In this document: positions 1-11,256 of the stretch, piece by piece | How the letters are laid out: each line of letters opens with the position of its first letter | How positions within the stretch are numbered: the first letter of the stretch is position 1 | Source: Aselliscus stoliczkanus | Taxonomy: Eukaryota; Chordata; Mammalia; Chiroptera; Hipposideridae | Direction of reading: 5' to 3' | NCBI GenBank assembly: GCA_033961575.1 | Contig: CM066733.1 | Coordinates: 65,842,921-65,906,920, forward strand | DNA length: 64,000 nucleotides | Position numbers and translations under genes: made by a program | Notes under the pieces: model-generated | Told to the model about the DNA's origin: nothing | What the model saw: only the letters and a program-made list of their open reading frames with translations | The model's database searches: none

Positions 1-1393
1 CACTCCCGGACTCCCACCTCAAGCTGCACTCCTCCCCATATCAATTAGAGGAGGGCGGGTTTGGAGAAGAGAGAGCTGGAGGAAGGATTTCTTTAAATCT
101 TTATATAGGCACGTCCCTAGTAACCCACACATGAAGCTGATTAGGATTAACATTGCAAAAGGTTTAGGACAGCAGCACAGTGTAGAATGCTGCCCGAGTT
201 TTTATAGTAGTCCACCCACAAAGCAGACTAGAATATCACTGTACAGGCTATGAAGACTAAGTTGTCATTAGAATTGCATCCCACAAAAGTAGGTCAGGAC
301 CTGCATGACACTAAAGGGAGACTCTACTATAAAAAAGATTAGGATCCAGAATCTTATAACATGATATTCCAAATGCCCAGTTACTGTTATTAGAATGATT
401 TCCGGGCAATGATGGCCATCAACCAATAATACTCAGCATTCCCCCCACTCTTTAGCTCTTGCTCATTTGACATGATCTATAAATTGGGATTCTGTTGTTT
501 TTTTCCTGCCTTAGAACTCAGAGCCCTTATTCCAACCTTGCTCTCTGGGACATTGACTAACATTTCCAGACGAGGTAGCTGATTTTATTACACATGTTCC
601 CAGCAATGAGTAAACTCTTGCGAATGGATCATTGTATAGAAATATGACGCTGCCCCATTTTTTAGGAGAGAGCTCTGTACATACACCCAAAGTTGCTCTA
701 GAGCTGGGTCAATATCCCTGATGCCACTCTTTGCCAACCCATTCTGGGCTGGGATTACTCCGTCTTGTCAATCACCCATGTTGTTGAGCTCTCACAATGG
801 TTTCTGCCAATCTTCTATGAAATGTCATAGTTCCTATCAGAACTGAAAGTTCCTATCAGTTCCTATAATAGTTCCTATCAGAAATGAAAATTGAACCCAC
901 TTCATCTTTTTTCATATCTAATTATGCCATTATTGTATAAATTCAGCCATTTAGGACCTGTATCTTTCCTACTAACTATAACTTATGAAATTAACTATTT
1001 TAACTTAACTATTTAGTTAAAAACAATTTTAAAAAAAATTAATTTCTTCCCTAAGAGTAAATGTAAATCTGTAGACGGCTAATGATCTGCTTGAGGAGAT
1101 TATACTATATGAATGATGAAATAATATTAGTGATATAAATAGCAAAGACATAATGGTTCCTTTATTTTATAAACCTCTCTCTCTCAGGAATGCACATGAA
1201 TTGAATGTCAAAATACCTAGCAGGGAGCCTAGTATACACAATGGATGTTAATATATATTTACTGTAATTATAACCATAAATTGTGTTTTGAATGGTTTGT
1301 TCACACTGATGGATAGTCCAAATGCTACTTTAATCCTGATGGTCAAAAGAAATCTCGAAGTGCACTATAACCCCAGATTAGAAATTATCGTTG
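1..1393. other. Unassigned intergenic DNA
   Basis: No convincing gene or recognisable repeat. The first 850 bases are less A+T-rich than the rest and could be part of an old LTR or retroviral internal region, but I could not match them to a family. A short local duplication of the phrase AGTTCCTATCAG occurs near 830-885. Confidence 0.4.
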
Positions 1394-1478
1394 TATTGGG
1401 TTGTCGGAAAAATCATGACATATTTTTTCTATGTTTTTTGTTGCAAAAATGCATCATGACTTTTCTGACAACCCAATA
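1394..1478. mobile_element. 81-bp palindromic mariner-like MITE with TA duplications
   Basis: The element spans 1396-1476 and is flanked by TA at 1394-1395 and 1477-1478, the target duplication typical of Tc1/mariner. Its ends begin TTGGGTTGTC and match each other in inverted orientation at about 22 of 24 positions; the pairing continues more weakly to a central loop. Almost the whole element is stem. It has no coding capacity, so it would be a deletion derivative mobilised in trans. The family is not identified. Confidence 0.75.
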
Positions 1479-1999
1479 GTTTAAGGTAGGTAGTGATCTT
1501 GTGAGGAAATAGTTTAAATATCAGAAAGAATACATATCAGATACCTGAAAACACAGATTTTTGCAAAGCCATCCAGTTCTGTAATCTCAGAGAAACATTT
1601 ACTTAAATATTTTTGTTCACATCATCTGAAGCCAATTACAATAGTAACATGCGTCAGTATCAAATTCTTACCTAATGGGGACATTGAAAGGGTTGGCTCA
1701 CATGAGACTATTGTAAACCATTAAGAATTCAGTGCACATTTCTTCAATATATTTACATTATAGACAAAAATTATATGTTCAACATATATTATTAATATGA
1801 AATAAAAGTTTAAAGATTTTTATGTCTTCTAGTGTTAAAATGTAATATTGTTTGGAGGTCAGGGCTTTAAAACTCAGAAAATCGTTACTATACGCCAAAT
1901 GACAAATATTTGTGTTGTCCTCAGTTGTCTTATGATGATTTATTAGCTTATAGTTCAAACTCAATTACTATGCCATTTTTACTCTTTATTATTTCATCT

Positions 2000-2135
2000 C
2001 TAGGACTCTTTGAAATGAGTCGTCATTTAATTCCCCTCTTTTACAGATGAATAAACAAGCACTCACAATTAACTGATTGGGCCAAGAGGTTAGCAGAGGA
2101 GATGTAGATGAGTAATTGGATTCTAAATCTTACCT
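2000..2135 (-). repeat. MIR-like fragment, antisense
   Basis: The stretch reads like the antisense MIR core (TTTTACAGATGAATAAAC, then a gap, then GGCCAAGAGGTTAGCAGAG). It is diverged and short. Confidence 0.4.
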
Positions 2136-2349
2136 CTGCGAGGATCTGCTGTCTGCTGCCAGGCAACACTGGCAGACCTTGCACAAGCATCTCTCCACAT
2201 GGAAGACATAGCTACTGCAGTGCGAGGATCCGGTTCAGCATCTTCCGCAACTAGGAAAAATTACTCTACCTCTTTCTGGCCAAGTGAAATTGAAACAGTC
2301 ACTTAACATCTTTTGGTGTCATTGAAAATTTTGCACTGAGTGGTTTTTC

Positions 2350-2567
2350 TTTTTTTTTTTATAATTTATTTTTTATTTAGTTTTATTTTTTTTTTATTAA
2401 GGAACAATGTGTTTTTTTTTCAGGACTTATCAGCTCCAAGTCAAGTAGTTGTTTCAATCTATTGATCGTTGTGGAGGACACATCTCAGTAGCCCTTGCAG
2501 GAATCAGACCGGCAACCTTGATATTATGAGCACTGCGCTCTAACCAACTGAGCTAACTGACCATCCC
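2350..2567 (-). mobile_element. tRNA-derived SINE, family II, antisense
   Basis: Read on the minus strand, it starts with a tRNA-like head (TTAGCTCAGTTGGTTAGAGC, an A-box-like motif), then a B-box-like segment, then a body ending in the TGTTCC region and a long A-rich tail, seen here as the T-rich run at 2350-2400. The copies near 15.2 and 54.7 kb share the same body. It resembles the tRNA-type SINEs of bats. Clear target duplications were not found. Confidence 0.8.
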
Positions 2568-2572
2568 AACAC

Positions 2573-4259
2573 TAGCTGGTTTTTAACATCTCATTTGGTA
2601 TTAAATTCTCTGAAATAGCCTCAGAAGACATCAGCTTCCTTTGTTTTGAGGGTCTCTCCCCTTGAATGGAGACACCTATTGAGATCGTAACAGTGTGGCT
2701 TGAAGAGCAGCTGAAAGGTCAGGATGAGGTCTAGTGCATTGTATGGGCATGGATGCACATGCACACACACACACTCATTCCAAATTTTAATCAGACCTTG
2801 GAATTGGGTTGGGAGGTGGAGGTATATGTTCTGTTTTTTTTTTAAAGGAGCTGTTTTGACTTTTATGTTAATCAAGGTTTTATTTATTTGTCAGCTACCT
2901 CTTTCTTTCCATCATAGCATGTTTTTGGTTTGAAACTAGGTTCTGTAAACTAAGAACAAAGGAAATGGAACACCTGGTTTTGTGGTCCTAAACATTTATG
3001 ACATCTTTTTCTTTAGGATGGGCTGTCCCATGATTACCTCAGAAAACAATGACAACAAACACACAAACAAATCAAAAGGGGTAAGAGGACTTTTTCCTGG
3101 CTTCCCTTGGATTAGAGACAACTGGAGTTGTCAGTGACAAGCTCATTCTGTCACACCTACAGTGGCTCACTATGTGTAAAGCCTTCTGCTGAAGAGGGAT
3201 AACATCGGCCATTCTACCTCCCACACCATCTTGGACCTCCGATTTCAGGTTCAATATCTTAAGTTTATATCTCACGTTTTGGCATGGCACTCTGAAATAA
3301 GTTGCTATTAAAATGTAAATAGGTGCTTTTGTATTTATCTGCTTTTTGGATCTCATTAACAATTAATCAATCAATATTCATGAAATCAGACAAGAATCAG
3401 TGATCCCTAGGTAGGGTATGATTAATATCTTGTCACTAATGCCATTGCTCTTTACTGAATGTGGAAAGCACCTCTGTTCTCTTTAGGGCTTTCCTGCAGA
3501 CAGTGGTAGTGTGTTATCTTGCTTAATTGCTAATAGTTTGGTATCTTGCTAATAATTCACTTTATGATATTACGGCCCAGAAGGGGAGATACTGCTTACC
3601 TCCTGCCTCACCCACCCATGACATCTACTGCCACTTGTAGCTACACAAAACACCTTCCGCAGGATGGAGGATCGATTAGTTCAACCTATGTTTGCTAACC
3701 CTCTGTAATGTGGACAACCCTAGCACAGAGGCATGACATACTGTTTGTGAATATTTATATTCCTAAAAGCAAAGCTTTATTTTGCATTTGTTGGAGTGTT
3801 TATTTTCTTTCCTATTTCTCCATAAATAATTGAAATCAAGATTCTTACTTGATAAAACCCTTTAGAAAAAGCTTTTCAATCGAAGTTAATTTTCTCTTCC
3901 TACATATTTCCATATAAATAATAAAGATAATGTGTTCAAAAAATATATTCTGTTGGCTGTGCTGGAAATGCTTCCAGGTCTCTAAATCAAGATATCCCTT
4001 GTGAATTGTAAACTCATTGTGAGTCCATACCTTTTCTACTTTCTAGTGTGGCTTTATTCACAGCTCTCACTCCCAACCCTCAACATACCTTCGATAAATA
4101 TCCCTTATTCTCAGACACATGTAGTCTTCTCTTTTGGTCAGAGATAATCATATGCTTCAAGGTGTTAAGAGGTTTTGAAGAGAGATAAGATCTTCATTGA
4201 GACTTTGGATAGAAGGGTGTATCCTAAATACTTTGAGTTAAAATAGACCCCACCTCCCA
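2573..4259. other. Unassigned intergenic DNA
   Basis: Nothing gene-like. There is a short CA-rich stretch near 2756-2776 and a homopurine/T-run near 2826. The overlapping open frames on both strands at 2621-2933 and 3072-3362 have no recognisable domain and are best read as chance. Confidence 0.4.
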
Positions 4260-5990
4260 ATGTATAAGAATCAGTGCACTGTTCTAGGCACCCATGATAT
4301 AAAAGAGAAAAAAGTTGAGTACATCTCTTAAGAGGTTTATGTTTTAAATGGGGAAGAGGATATTTAACAACAAGTTGCTAAATGTACAAATCAAGTCGAG
4401 GAGTGATTAGTACTTGTGGTGGTTGCTTCTCATTGCTCTTACATCCATTCCCAACCCTTCCCCCGAGAAGCATATTTCTGAGGGTCCCTTGTCCTCTGGT
4501 TTCCAGCTAATTTTGGCCAAAGGGAGGTCCTAACAGGAAACTGAGGGCAAAAGGAATGGAAAATCCAAGGCACTTCTCTTCCCTTCTCTCTGTTTCAGGT
4601 AGTATGCCATATAATAGCTGCATCCCCTCAATATAAGCCATCTCTCCTGTCTAGAAAAGCCACTTTGTGAATCCACTCCTCACCCTCCCTCCAAGAGCAG
4701 CTCTTGGGCTCTGGCAATAGCATCTCCTCAGTTACTCCCTCTAGCTCTAAGGGTCATAGTAGCTTCTTGTTCCTCCTAATCTTTGTGCCGCCTCTTTCAA
4801 CAATTTTGTTCCAATTTCCTTATAGTATAGTTCCTGCTTTGGATGACCTAGTGTGGGCTCTTATTCCCATATTGCACCTTGCCTGACTGACACAGTGCCA
4901 TGAAGTATAACTGATTAGAAAAACAGAGAGGGAAGGGGATGCTGTTTTTGATAAGGTGGTTAGGAAAGGGCCTTCGGGGAAGGTGGCTTTGGAGCAAGGA
5001 CCTGGATAAGATGAGGATATGTGCCATGATTATGCCTCAGGGGACAATGTTCTAGGCTGAGGGCATGGCAACTGTACAACACTCAAGATGCAAACATGCT
5101 TAGCATGTGGGAGTAACAGCAAGAAGACCAATGTTACTGGAGCATAATATGCAAAAGAAAGAACTATAGCAAAGTTCAGATCATGGAGGGCTGTGTAAGT
5201 TCTGATAGATGTAATCAGAATAATTGGAGGGAAGAGTGAATTGCACTATGTCCCTGGGTAGACTGTGTGTAAGGAGACCAAGTAGGAGGCCATGGCAGTG
5301 CTTTGTCCAAGTAGAATATGATGGTACTTCAGATTAGGATGAGAGAGATACAGCTGGTGAGACATGACAGAGATAAGAGTATATCTTGAAGATGACATCA
5401 ACAAAATGTGTTCATGGATTGGATGTGAGTGGTGAAAGGAAGAAGTTAAGAATGACTCCAAGGTTTTTAACTTTATCAACACATGCACAGTGATGACATT
5501 GAGTTTGGAAAGATTTGATGAGGAGGAGTCATGGAGGGGGTTACATGGGTGAGTAGGAATTGAGAGTCTGATTTGGGACATGTTAAATTTGAGATGCCTA
5601 ATAGACATCTAAATCCAGATGCCAGACATTTGGTGTGTGCAGCCAGAATTTTGGAGAGAAGACCTGGTTAGGGATGAATTCTAGGAATCATTAATATATT
5701 GCTGGTAAGAGGACTGGATGAGACCTAGGGATTGAATATAGAGAAATACCAAAGACATCTTTGGGCTAAACCTTGAGGGCAATTCAATAATTAGAAGTCA
5801 GGCAGTGGGGGCAGATCCAACAAAATAGGCTGAGGAGAAGCAGTCAGGGAAGTAGGAAAAAAATTGGAAAAACGTAGCATCCAAAGAGTCAAGTGAAGAG
5901 AGTGTTTCAGGGTAGGCCATGGATCAATTGTGTCAAATGCTGCTCTGAGTTTGAAAAAAGGAGAGAATGGAGAAATGATCTTAGATTAAT
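4260..5990 (-). repeat. L2 LINE, antisense, split by an LTR-like insertion
   Basis: The plus strand matches the reverse of L2 3' sequence: the ACTGTTCTAGGCACC block near 4279, then GTTAGGAAAGGGCCTTC, GACTCCAAGGTTTTTAAC and a GGGACATGTTAAATTTGAGATGCC-like run near 5575. It is the same ancient LINE seen at 16.99-18.48 and 36.5-39.1 kb. The element is interrupted at 4412-4893 by an unrelated repeat. Frames across it are broken, so it is a fossil. Confidence 0.65.
4412..4893 (+). mobile_element. LTR-like ancient repeat inserted in L2
   Basis: This block breaks the L2 antisense sequence and has the look of an old mammalian LTR: a CCTCTGGTTTCCAGCT segment near 4494, pyrimidine-rich middle, and a terminal GACTGACACAGTG just before L2 resumes. 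I recall similar repeats in mammals but cannot name the family. No internal coding region is attached, so it would be a solo LTR. Confidence 0.4.
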
Positions 5991-6207
5991 TAACCACTGC
6001 ACTGTAGCATGTGCTGATGGGGATAGGGTCTTGCCCACAGGGAAATAAGGCAGAAAGTCTGGGGGACCCAAGGAGAAAGCTAAGCCTTTGCTTTACTGGA
6101 GAATAGACATGGCTCTTATCTGGAAAAGAAAGCGAATCCACCTCCACCCACAGTGGAGAGTAAATTTCTGGAATTAGGAAAACCTATCAAGCCTTGTCTT
6201 ATAATTC

Positions 6208-6325
6208 TAGGCCAGCGTTTCTCAGTTGGGCATATTATGGCATTTTGAGTAGGGACATCCTTCACTGTGTAGAATTGGCCTGTGCATTGCAGTACATTTC
6301 GTATCCTTGACCCCTCCTCCCTTTT
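6208..6325 (+). mobile_element. hAT-Charlie-like non-autonomous fragment
   Basis: The sequence follows the pattern of a common mammalian hAT MITE: CAGCGTTTCTCAGTTGG at the start, then a 'TGGCATTTTG' block and CCTGTGCATTGCAGTACAT. It is truncated at the far end. Subfamily not assigned. A 91-residue minus-strand open frame over it has no coding meaning. Confidence 0.55.
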
Positions 6326-7220
6326 CCCTGACACTAAGTTAAAGTAAATTTTCTGTATGCTCTCCTCTCTACCTGATTTCCTTGCTGCCATATTTCCATT
6401 TCCTTAGTATAAGCAATCATAATTGACCTTTAAAAAGAAAATTCTGATTACTTCACATTGGGAGGTAAATTACTGGTCACTTTCCTTCCTGCCCTTTTTG
6501 AACGTTTTCTTTTTCAGAAACAGAATCATTCAAATGAATAAAAAATTAGTGACATTATTTTTGGTATAAATAAGTGACGAATTGCTACAATAGTAGAGAG
6601 ATAATTTGAGGTAAAAGAAAACTTCTTTCATCTTGTCAAATACAATACAATACAATTCAATTTCAAATAATAATGCTAAAACATATTTACTACCTGCAAG
6701 GCTTTGTTCCAGCTACAGCACAGAGCACAAGAGGGAAGTTTTGGTGATTTCAGTTTTCCTGGGTGTTGTCAGTGGAGTTGTCCAGCAACTCCTTTCCGGT
6801 TCCCTGCATAACCTTTAAAATACTCCCCTTATTCTAGCTTTTCTTCCTTTGGCTGTGCTTTCCAGTACTATTGTTCAAAAGGAGAATGAGAGCCTTTCTT
6901 AAAAGTCAATCTTGAGAGCTACTCAGTTGGCTGTCATGTGGCCATGCAGGGAGAGTGACTCGCCTGGTGAGGGCATGGAAGCTGGCGCCCTTTCCCCACA
7001 TCTCGCCCTACGGATGTCTTCTTCTTGGATGTTCCTGAGTTACATCCTTTGATAAGAAACCAGTAATCTAAAATGATGGGGTAGTTCAAGTTCAACACCA
7101 CTGATTCCTGGGATGGCTGTTATGCCCCTTCCGGGCCTTCTGTGGAAGTGTTACTGTCAGTTTGGGCATCGGCAGAGATCTCCCCCTCTGCCGAGCCCAG
7201 TCCATCCCCAGTCTCCTGGA
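6326..7220. other. Unassigned DNA upstream of the CBR4 retrocopy
   Basis: Nothing gene-like recognised. The part from about 6930 to 7220 is richer in G+C than its surroundings, but it does not match the missing 5' part of the CBR4 coding sequence as far as I can translate it. Confidence 0.4.
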
Positions 7221-8170
7221 TCAGGTGGTCATTTGGCATTTAGCTGTGATGTTGCCAAAGACATGATGTTCAAAATACATTTGAAGAGATAGAGAAAAAT
7301 TTAAGTCCTGTTATTTTCTTGGTAAATGCAGCTGGAATTAACAGGGATAGCCTTTTAGTAAGAGAAAAACTGAAGATATGATATCTCAGCTTCATACTAA
7401 TCTTTTGAGTTCCATGCTGACCTGTAAAGCTGCCATGAAAACTATGATTCAACAACAGAGAGGGTCTATTGTTAATGTAGGAAGTATTATTGGCTTAAAA
7501 GGCAAGTTGGCCAGTCTGTGTACAGTGGCAGTAAAGGAGGATTAGTTGGATTGTCACGTGCTCTTGCTAAAGAAGTAGCAAGGAAGAAAATTAGAGTGAA
7601 CGTAGTTGCACCAAGATTTGTTCATACAGATATGACGAAAAACTTGAAAGAAGAACATTTAAAGAAAAATATCCCTTTTGGGAGATTTGGAGAACCTATT
7701 GATGTGGCACACACGGTTGTGTTTCTTTTAGAATCACCGTATATTAAAGGGCATGTTCTGGTGGTCGATGGGAGATTACAACTCACAATGTAATTTACAG
7801 ATTATTCAGTTTTAACGTGGTTAGAATCAAGGGCGCGCTTTGGCGTTGATTAAACAATCATACCTACATGGGTGACATTTGCTCATCAAATCTATCCATG
7901 CTATAAATGTTGATTTTCATCTTTATATATCTGAAAAGAACAATGTGACCAATTTGTGGCATGTACCTTTAGACTGTAACAATTTTATTTAATATATAGA
8001 CATTTTTCTAGTGATATCAACAGGTATTATCTTAATTTATATATTTTGTCTCAAATGTGCAAAAAAATATATAGTTTAATTTTCATGAGTTATTTCATTG
8101 TATCAGGATGAATTTACTAGAAATTAACCTTGTACATCATTGCCAAAATAAAAGTATTTGCAGGGTATTG
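7221..8170 (+). pseudogene. CBR4: Processed pseudogene of carbonyl reductase 4, 5'-truncated
   Basis: CBR4 is the short-chain dehydrogenase/reductase (SDR) subunit of mitochondrial 3-ketoacyl-ACP reductase. Translation across 7221-7793 follows the family from about residue 59 to the C-terminus with no intron: GGHLAFSCDVAK, then VNAAGINRDSLLVR with the SDR NAAG motif, then TCKAAMKTMIQQQRGSIVNVG, then the catalytic Y-x-x-x-K as YSGSK. The last part (7518-7793) is open for 91 codons and ends at the normal-looking C-terminus LQLTM. The copy is dead: the N-terminal Rossmann nucleotide-binding segment is missing, an early stop lies in the DMIS region near 7380, and one base is lost near 7503-7512, between the GLKG and GQS blocks. 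A probable 3'UTR follows, with AATAAA at 8147-8152. The lack of introns points to retroposition. No intact poly(A) tail or target duplication is visible. Confidence 0.9.
8147..8152 (+). promoter_or_regulatory. Fossil polyadenylation signal of the CBR4 retrocopy
   Basis: An AATAAA hexamer lies about 350 bases after the pseudogene stop codon, a plausible distance for a retained 3'UTR. Another A-rich, AATAAA-containing stretch near 8985-9030 could instead mark the end of a longer 3'UTR. Confidence 0.45.
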
Positions 8171-9240
8171 GTTAATTGTCAGTATTTGAGCAGCCCTGCT
8201 AAAGTTAAACATTGTATTCCTTTTTCACATGCCTTGGATGAGATTTTATATAGGTTAAAAAAAAGAGTATCAGTTTGATAGACGTGAATTTAGAGTCTGG
8301 TTTCTTTGAGTGGCATTGCTGGTGATTAAGCAGCTGGGGAAAATAGTCTACAAACATAAGTATGGTACAGTTGATCCATACTGTAGAAATTCTCAGATGG
8401 GGAGGACCAAACCTTAAGGTTTTAATATCTGTTAAGGTGATCTCATCAATTTAGAAAGAGCGAGTTTTTTTGTTTTGTTTTGTTTTGTTTTCCCCACAAA
8501 ACATTCACTATAGCAGGCTACTTAAAAATACTAAGAAATAATGACATTTTAAAAATTAAGAGTTGTTTTGCATTATGAATATAATGATTCTTACCCTAGA
8601 ATTTTAGAAAGATAGTAAATACTTAATTACTTATGAACAATCTAACTTAAAATATGCAGTAACAGATTAAATTCTTTACAAAGAGCAAAAGTCTTACAAT
8701 ATTTGCCTGAGAATAAAGATACCAACTGAATGTAAAATATCAGGAAACATCTCTTTTGCATTGAGTTTTTTTGTGGGGAATAGTGTGATATTTTACATGT
8801 CATTGGATTAATATTGATTTTTATTTTAAAATGTTTTAAATATTACTGCATTTTAAAAAGTAGTCTTTCACAGTTTTATTGGAGCTGAATATTATGTTAT
8901 ATAAACAGATTTAATTTTATATTGGAAGTCAGTGCAAAATATGAATGAATAGGATATGTTAAATAAATGCAAAATAAGAAAAAGAAAGAAAAATAAAAAA
9001 AGTAATAAAGTCAAATCTATGAAAAAAAAAGAAGAGTCAATCTTATTTTTTTTCAGCTCTCAATTTACATTGTATTTGCAAGAGAAGTAATATTTTAAGC
9101 CATTGCTAAAAAAAAGAAATTAGACAATCTTAGATAAATCACCTCTAGTTTTGAGTGATTAGCACTGTAAACAACTAATTTATCATTCATTTTGCAGTTT
9201 GGATTTGTTAAAAGCTCAGATTTCTGTCATTCTATCTGGG
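8171..9240. other. A+T-rich unassigned DNA
   Basis: Holds a (TTTTG)n run at about 8465-8490 and an A-rich stretch at 8975-9030 that may be a decayed poly(A) tail. No other feature recognised. Confidence 0.4.
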
Positions 9241-9595
9241 CCCTATGTCCAGTCTTGGCTCTTCCTCTTACTAGTTGTACTTCATTTTCTGTGCTTCGTT
9301 GCTGATGTGGTTTTTTGTTGTTGTTGTTGTTGTTGGTTTGTTTTTTAGAGGGCAGTGTTACTGGCCCTCACATGTGGGATCTGAACCCGGGCCGCTGGCG
9401 TCCCAAGTCAGTTCTCAACCACCACGCCACTCGGCCGGCCCTGTTGTTGATGTTTTTTTCATCTGTAAAATGAAAATTCAATAGGAGTACCTACCTCATA
9501 GGGTTTTTATGAGGATTAAATAAGATCCCACTTATAATGACTATGAAAGAACATATGGAACTTAGTAAATGATTGATAAGTGTTACCTCTTGTTA
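9241..9595 (+). repeat. MIR, split by a SINE
   Basis: The sense MIR core appears on both sides of the SINE at 9309-9440: CTTGGCTCTTCCTCTTACTAG before it and TTTTCATCTGTAAAATGAAA followed by GTACCTACCTCATAGGG after it. Near-identical GTTGCTGATG and GTTGTTGATG flank the SINE and look like its target duplications. Confidence 0.75.
9309..9440 (-). mobile_element. tRNA-derived SINE, family I, short form, antisense
   Basis: On the minus strand it begins GGCCGGCCGAGTGGCGTG, carries a B-box-like GGGTTCAGATCCCAC, ends at CACTGCCCTC and has a tail of AAAAAACAAAC plus a (CAA)n run. It is inserted in a MIR and is flanked by about 10-bp duplications (GTTGCTGATG / GTTGTTGATG). Confidence 0.85.
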
Positions 9596-9754
9596 TGATT
9601 TAATGTGCTTGTTCATGTGTTTTGGTCTTTTTTAAAAAAAAAATGTAACAAATGAATCCTTGTAGAACAGAACAGTCCTTATGGGAAAGGCCTGGTTTCG
9701 ATGCAGGCACTTGTTACCTATAGAGATCTTGCGTAGGTTTTAGAGCTCATAAAT

Positions 9755-9895
9755 TCCTTGAAGGCACAGATAAGACTGTCTTATACCCAGCACTTGAAAA
9801 ACGGTGCTCCCTAAAGTTGGAAATGGTGATAGCCCTGTCTGGCATGATTTCTGGGGCATAATATGTGTTCACAAATAATTTATTAAATTAACAAA
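9755..9895 (+). repeat. L2-like 3' end
   Basis: The order CCTTGAAGGCACAGATAAGA, TATACCCAGCACTTG, ATAATATGTGTTCACAAATA resembles the L2 tail. Diverged and short. Confidence 0.4.
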
Positions 9896-11196
9896 CTATA
9901 GGGTATTTTTTAATAAGTCTCAAACCCCAAATTTACCAGTCATTCTAGAAGCAAAATTGCTAAAAGTTCCTGTATTAAATGCTATCACATTTATGATGGA
10001 TACTAAATAATTTGTCTTAATTTTTACCTGGTCTCTGTCAGCACTTGTTTTTATACCCTCACCAGGCTGATATCTGCACCACATTGCATAGACAGTGATT
10101 TTTGCCTCTTTGCTCTCGGTCCCCATTCCTTTGCATTCTGTTATGTATTGTAGGGGGTTGCTAATCTGCAAATGATATTTTCCAAGCTCTCTTGCTAGTT
10201 CGCTTCAGGTTATGCTTTACCATGGGTAGGCAACAATGGAAGAATGGAAGGCAGGAGGAAGGGGAGAAGTGGCTTTCTTCTTCCTGGCTTCTGGTGAACA
10301 TTTTGACAGCAGTAAAGGTGACAATACAATAGAGGCTACAGAAATGACAGCTGTAAAAGTTTCAGGCAGTGATTTAGCTTTGATCAATTCTGGGTATCAT
10401 GCCTTCCTGCTTTTTGCTCATCTAGGCCCTCCCTTCTGCTTTTGATCTTCTTGTTCTTCTAGCAGCTTTGCATCTAATCCCCTGCACTAAAGTTCCTGTT
10501 TGAGATATTTATATAGATTATCTTAGAGGTGATATAAATGGGAAATATCTCAGCTACAAATAAATATTTCTTTTTAGAAATTGTTACACACATTTAGCGA
10601 TTTATCAAGAATTTGTGGGCGTGGCCTTTGGTTATATTTATTTTATTTTTTATTTTTTATTTTTGTTTTTATTCTTTCTTGCCTTTGGTTATATTTAAGT
10701 TTTCATATTTTGTCATCAGTTGCTAATATTTGGGATGTCTCTGTCCTGCAAATTTTATAAAGAAAGGCGAGAATAGTTTTGCAAGCTGTGAACTAAACCT
10801 CAAACTCAGCAAGCACAGTTTTGCAAAACAATGGCTTCACCAGGAGTGATAATTAATTCATCTCCTGTCTGTTTCAAGGAGTTTCCATCCTTCTACTTGG
10901 CACAAGTAGATTTTATCATTAGTGGAGAATCCTGGTGGTATATATTCTGTGAACTTCATTTTATGGTGTTCTCATGGGGACACTGTTTCTTATGACTTGC
11001 CCCACCAAAAAAAATCTTACTCATTCCTCTAATGAGGACAAGTATTTCACACTATGTAGCTTCTTTGCAATCTGGGTGATCTATAATCTCAATTTCCATT
11101 TCCAGAAATGGAAGCAATGTTCTGCTCTTTTTTGTTATGACATTTCTCCCCTCCTCCCCCTGACTCTAGGGAAAAATTGGAGAAAGAGAAGAATCA
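9896..11196. other. Unassigned intergenic DNA
   Basis: No repeat or gene recognised. A T-rich low-complexity stretch occurs at 10635-10680, and GCCTTTGGTTATATTTA appears twice (near 10623 and 10681), a 58-bp-spaced local duplication around that stretch. Confidence 0.4.
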
Positions 11197-11256
11197 AGAA
11201 ACAAGATTTATTGCTTTTCTGCCTTTTGGCTAAGATCAAGTGGAGAAACAAGATTT
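11197..11256 (+). pseudogene. RNU2 (pseudogene fragment): 3'-truncated U2 snRNA retropseudogene with target duplications
   Basis: Bases 11210-11242 align without gaps to nucleotides 1-33 of U2 small nuclear RNA, the spliceosomal RNA that pairs with the branch point. Thirty of 33 match, including the run GCCTTTTGGCTAAGATCAAG. The three differences are at U2 positions 3, 8 and 11; two of them hit CpG sites. The insert is bracketed by a perfect 13-bp direct repeat, AGAAACAAGATTT, at 11197-11209 and 11244-11256. It starts exactly at the RNA 5' end, stops at nucleotide 33, and has no poly(A) tail apart from one extra G at 11243. This is the form known for truncated snRNA pseudogenes made by the LINE-1 machinery. 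It lacks the Sm site and most of the RNA, so it is not functional. Confidence 0.9.

Noticed and set aside
3585..3610. Short resemblance to the U1 snRNA 5' region (GGGGAGATAC near TTACCT)
   Set aside because: The order of the two blocks is wrong and the match does not extend.
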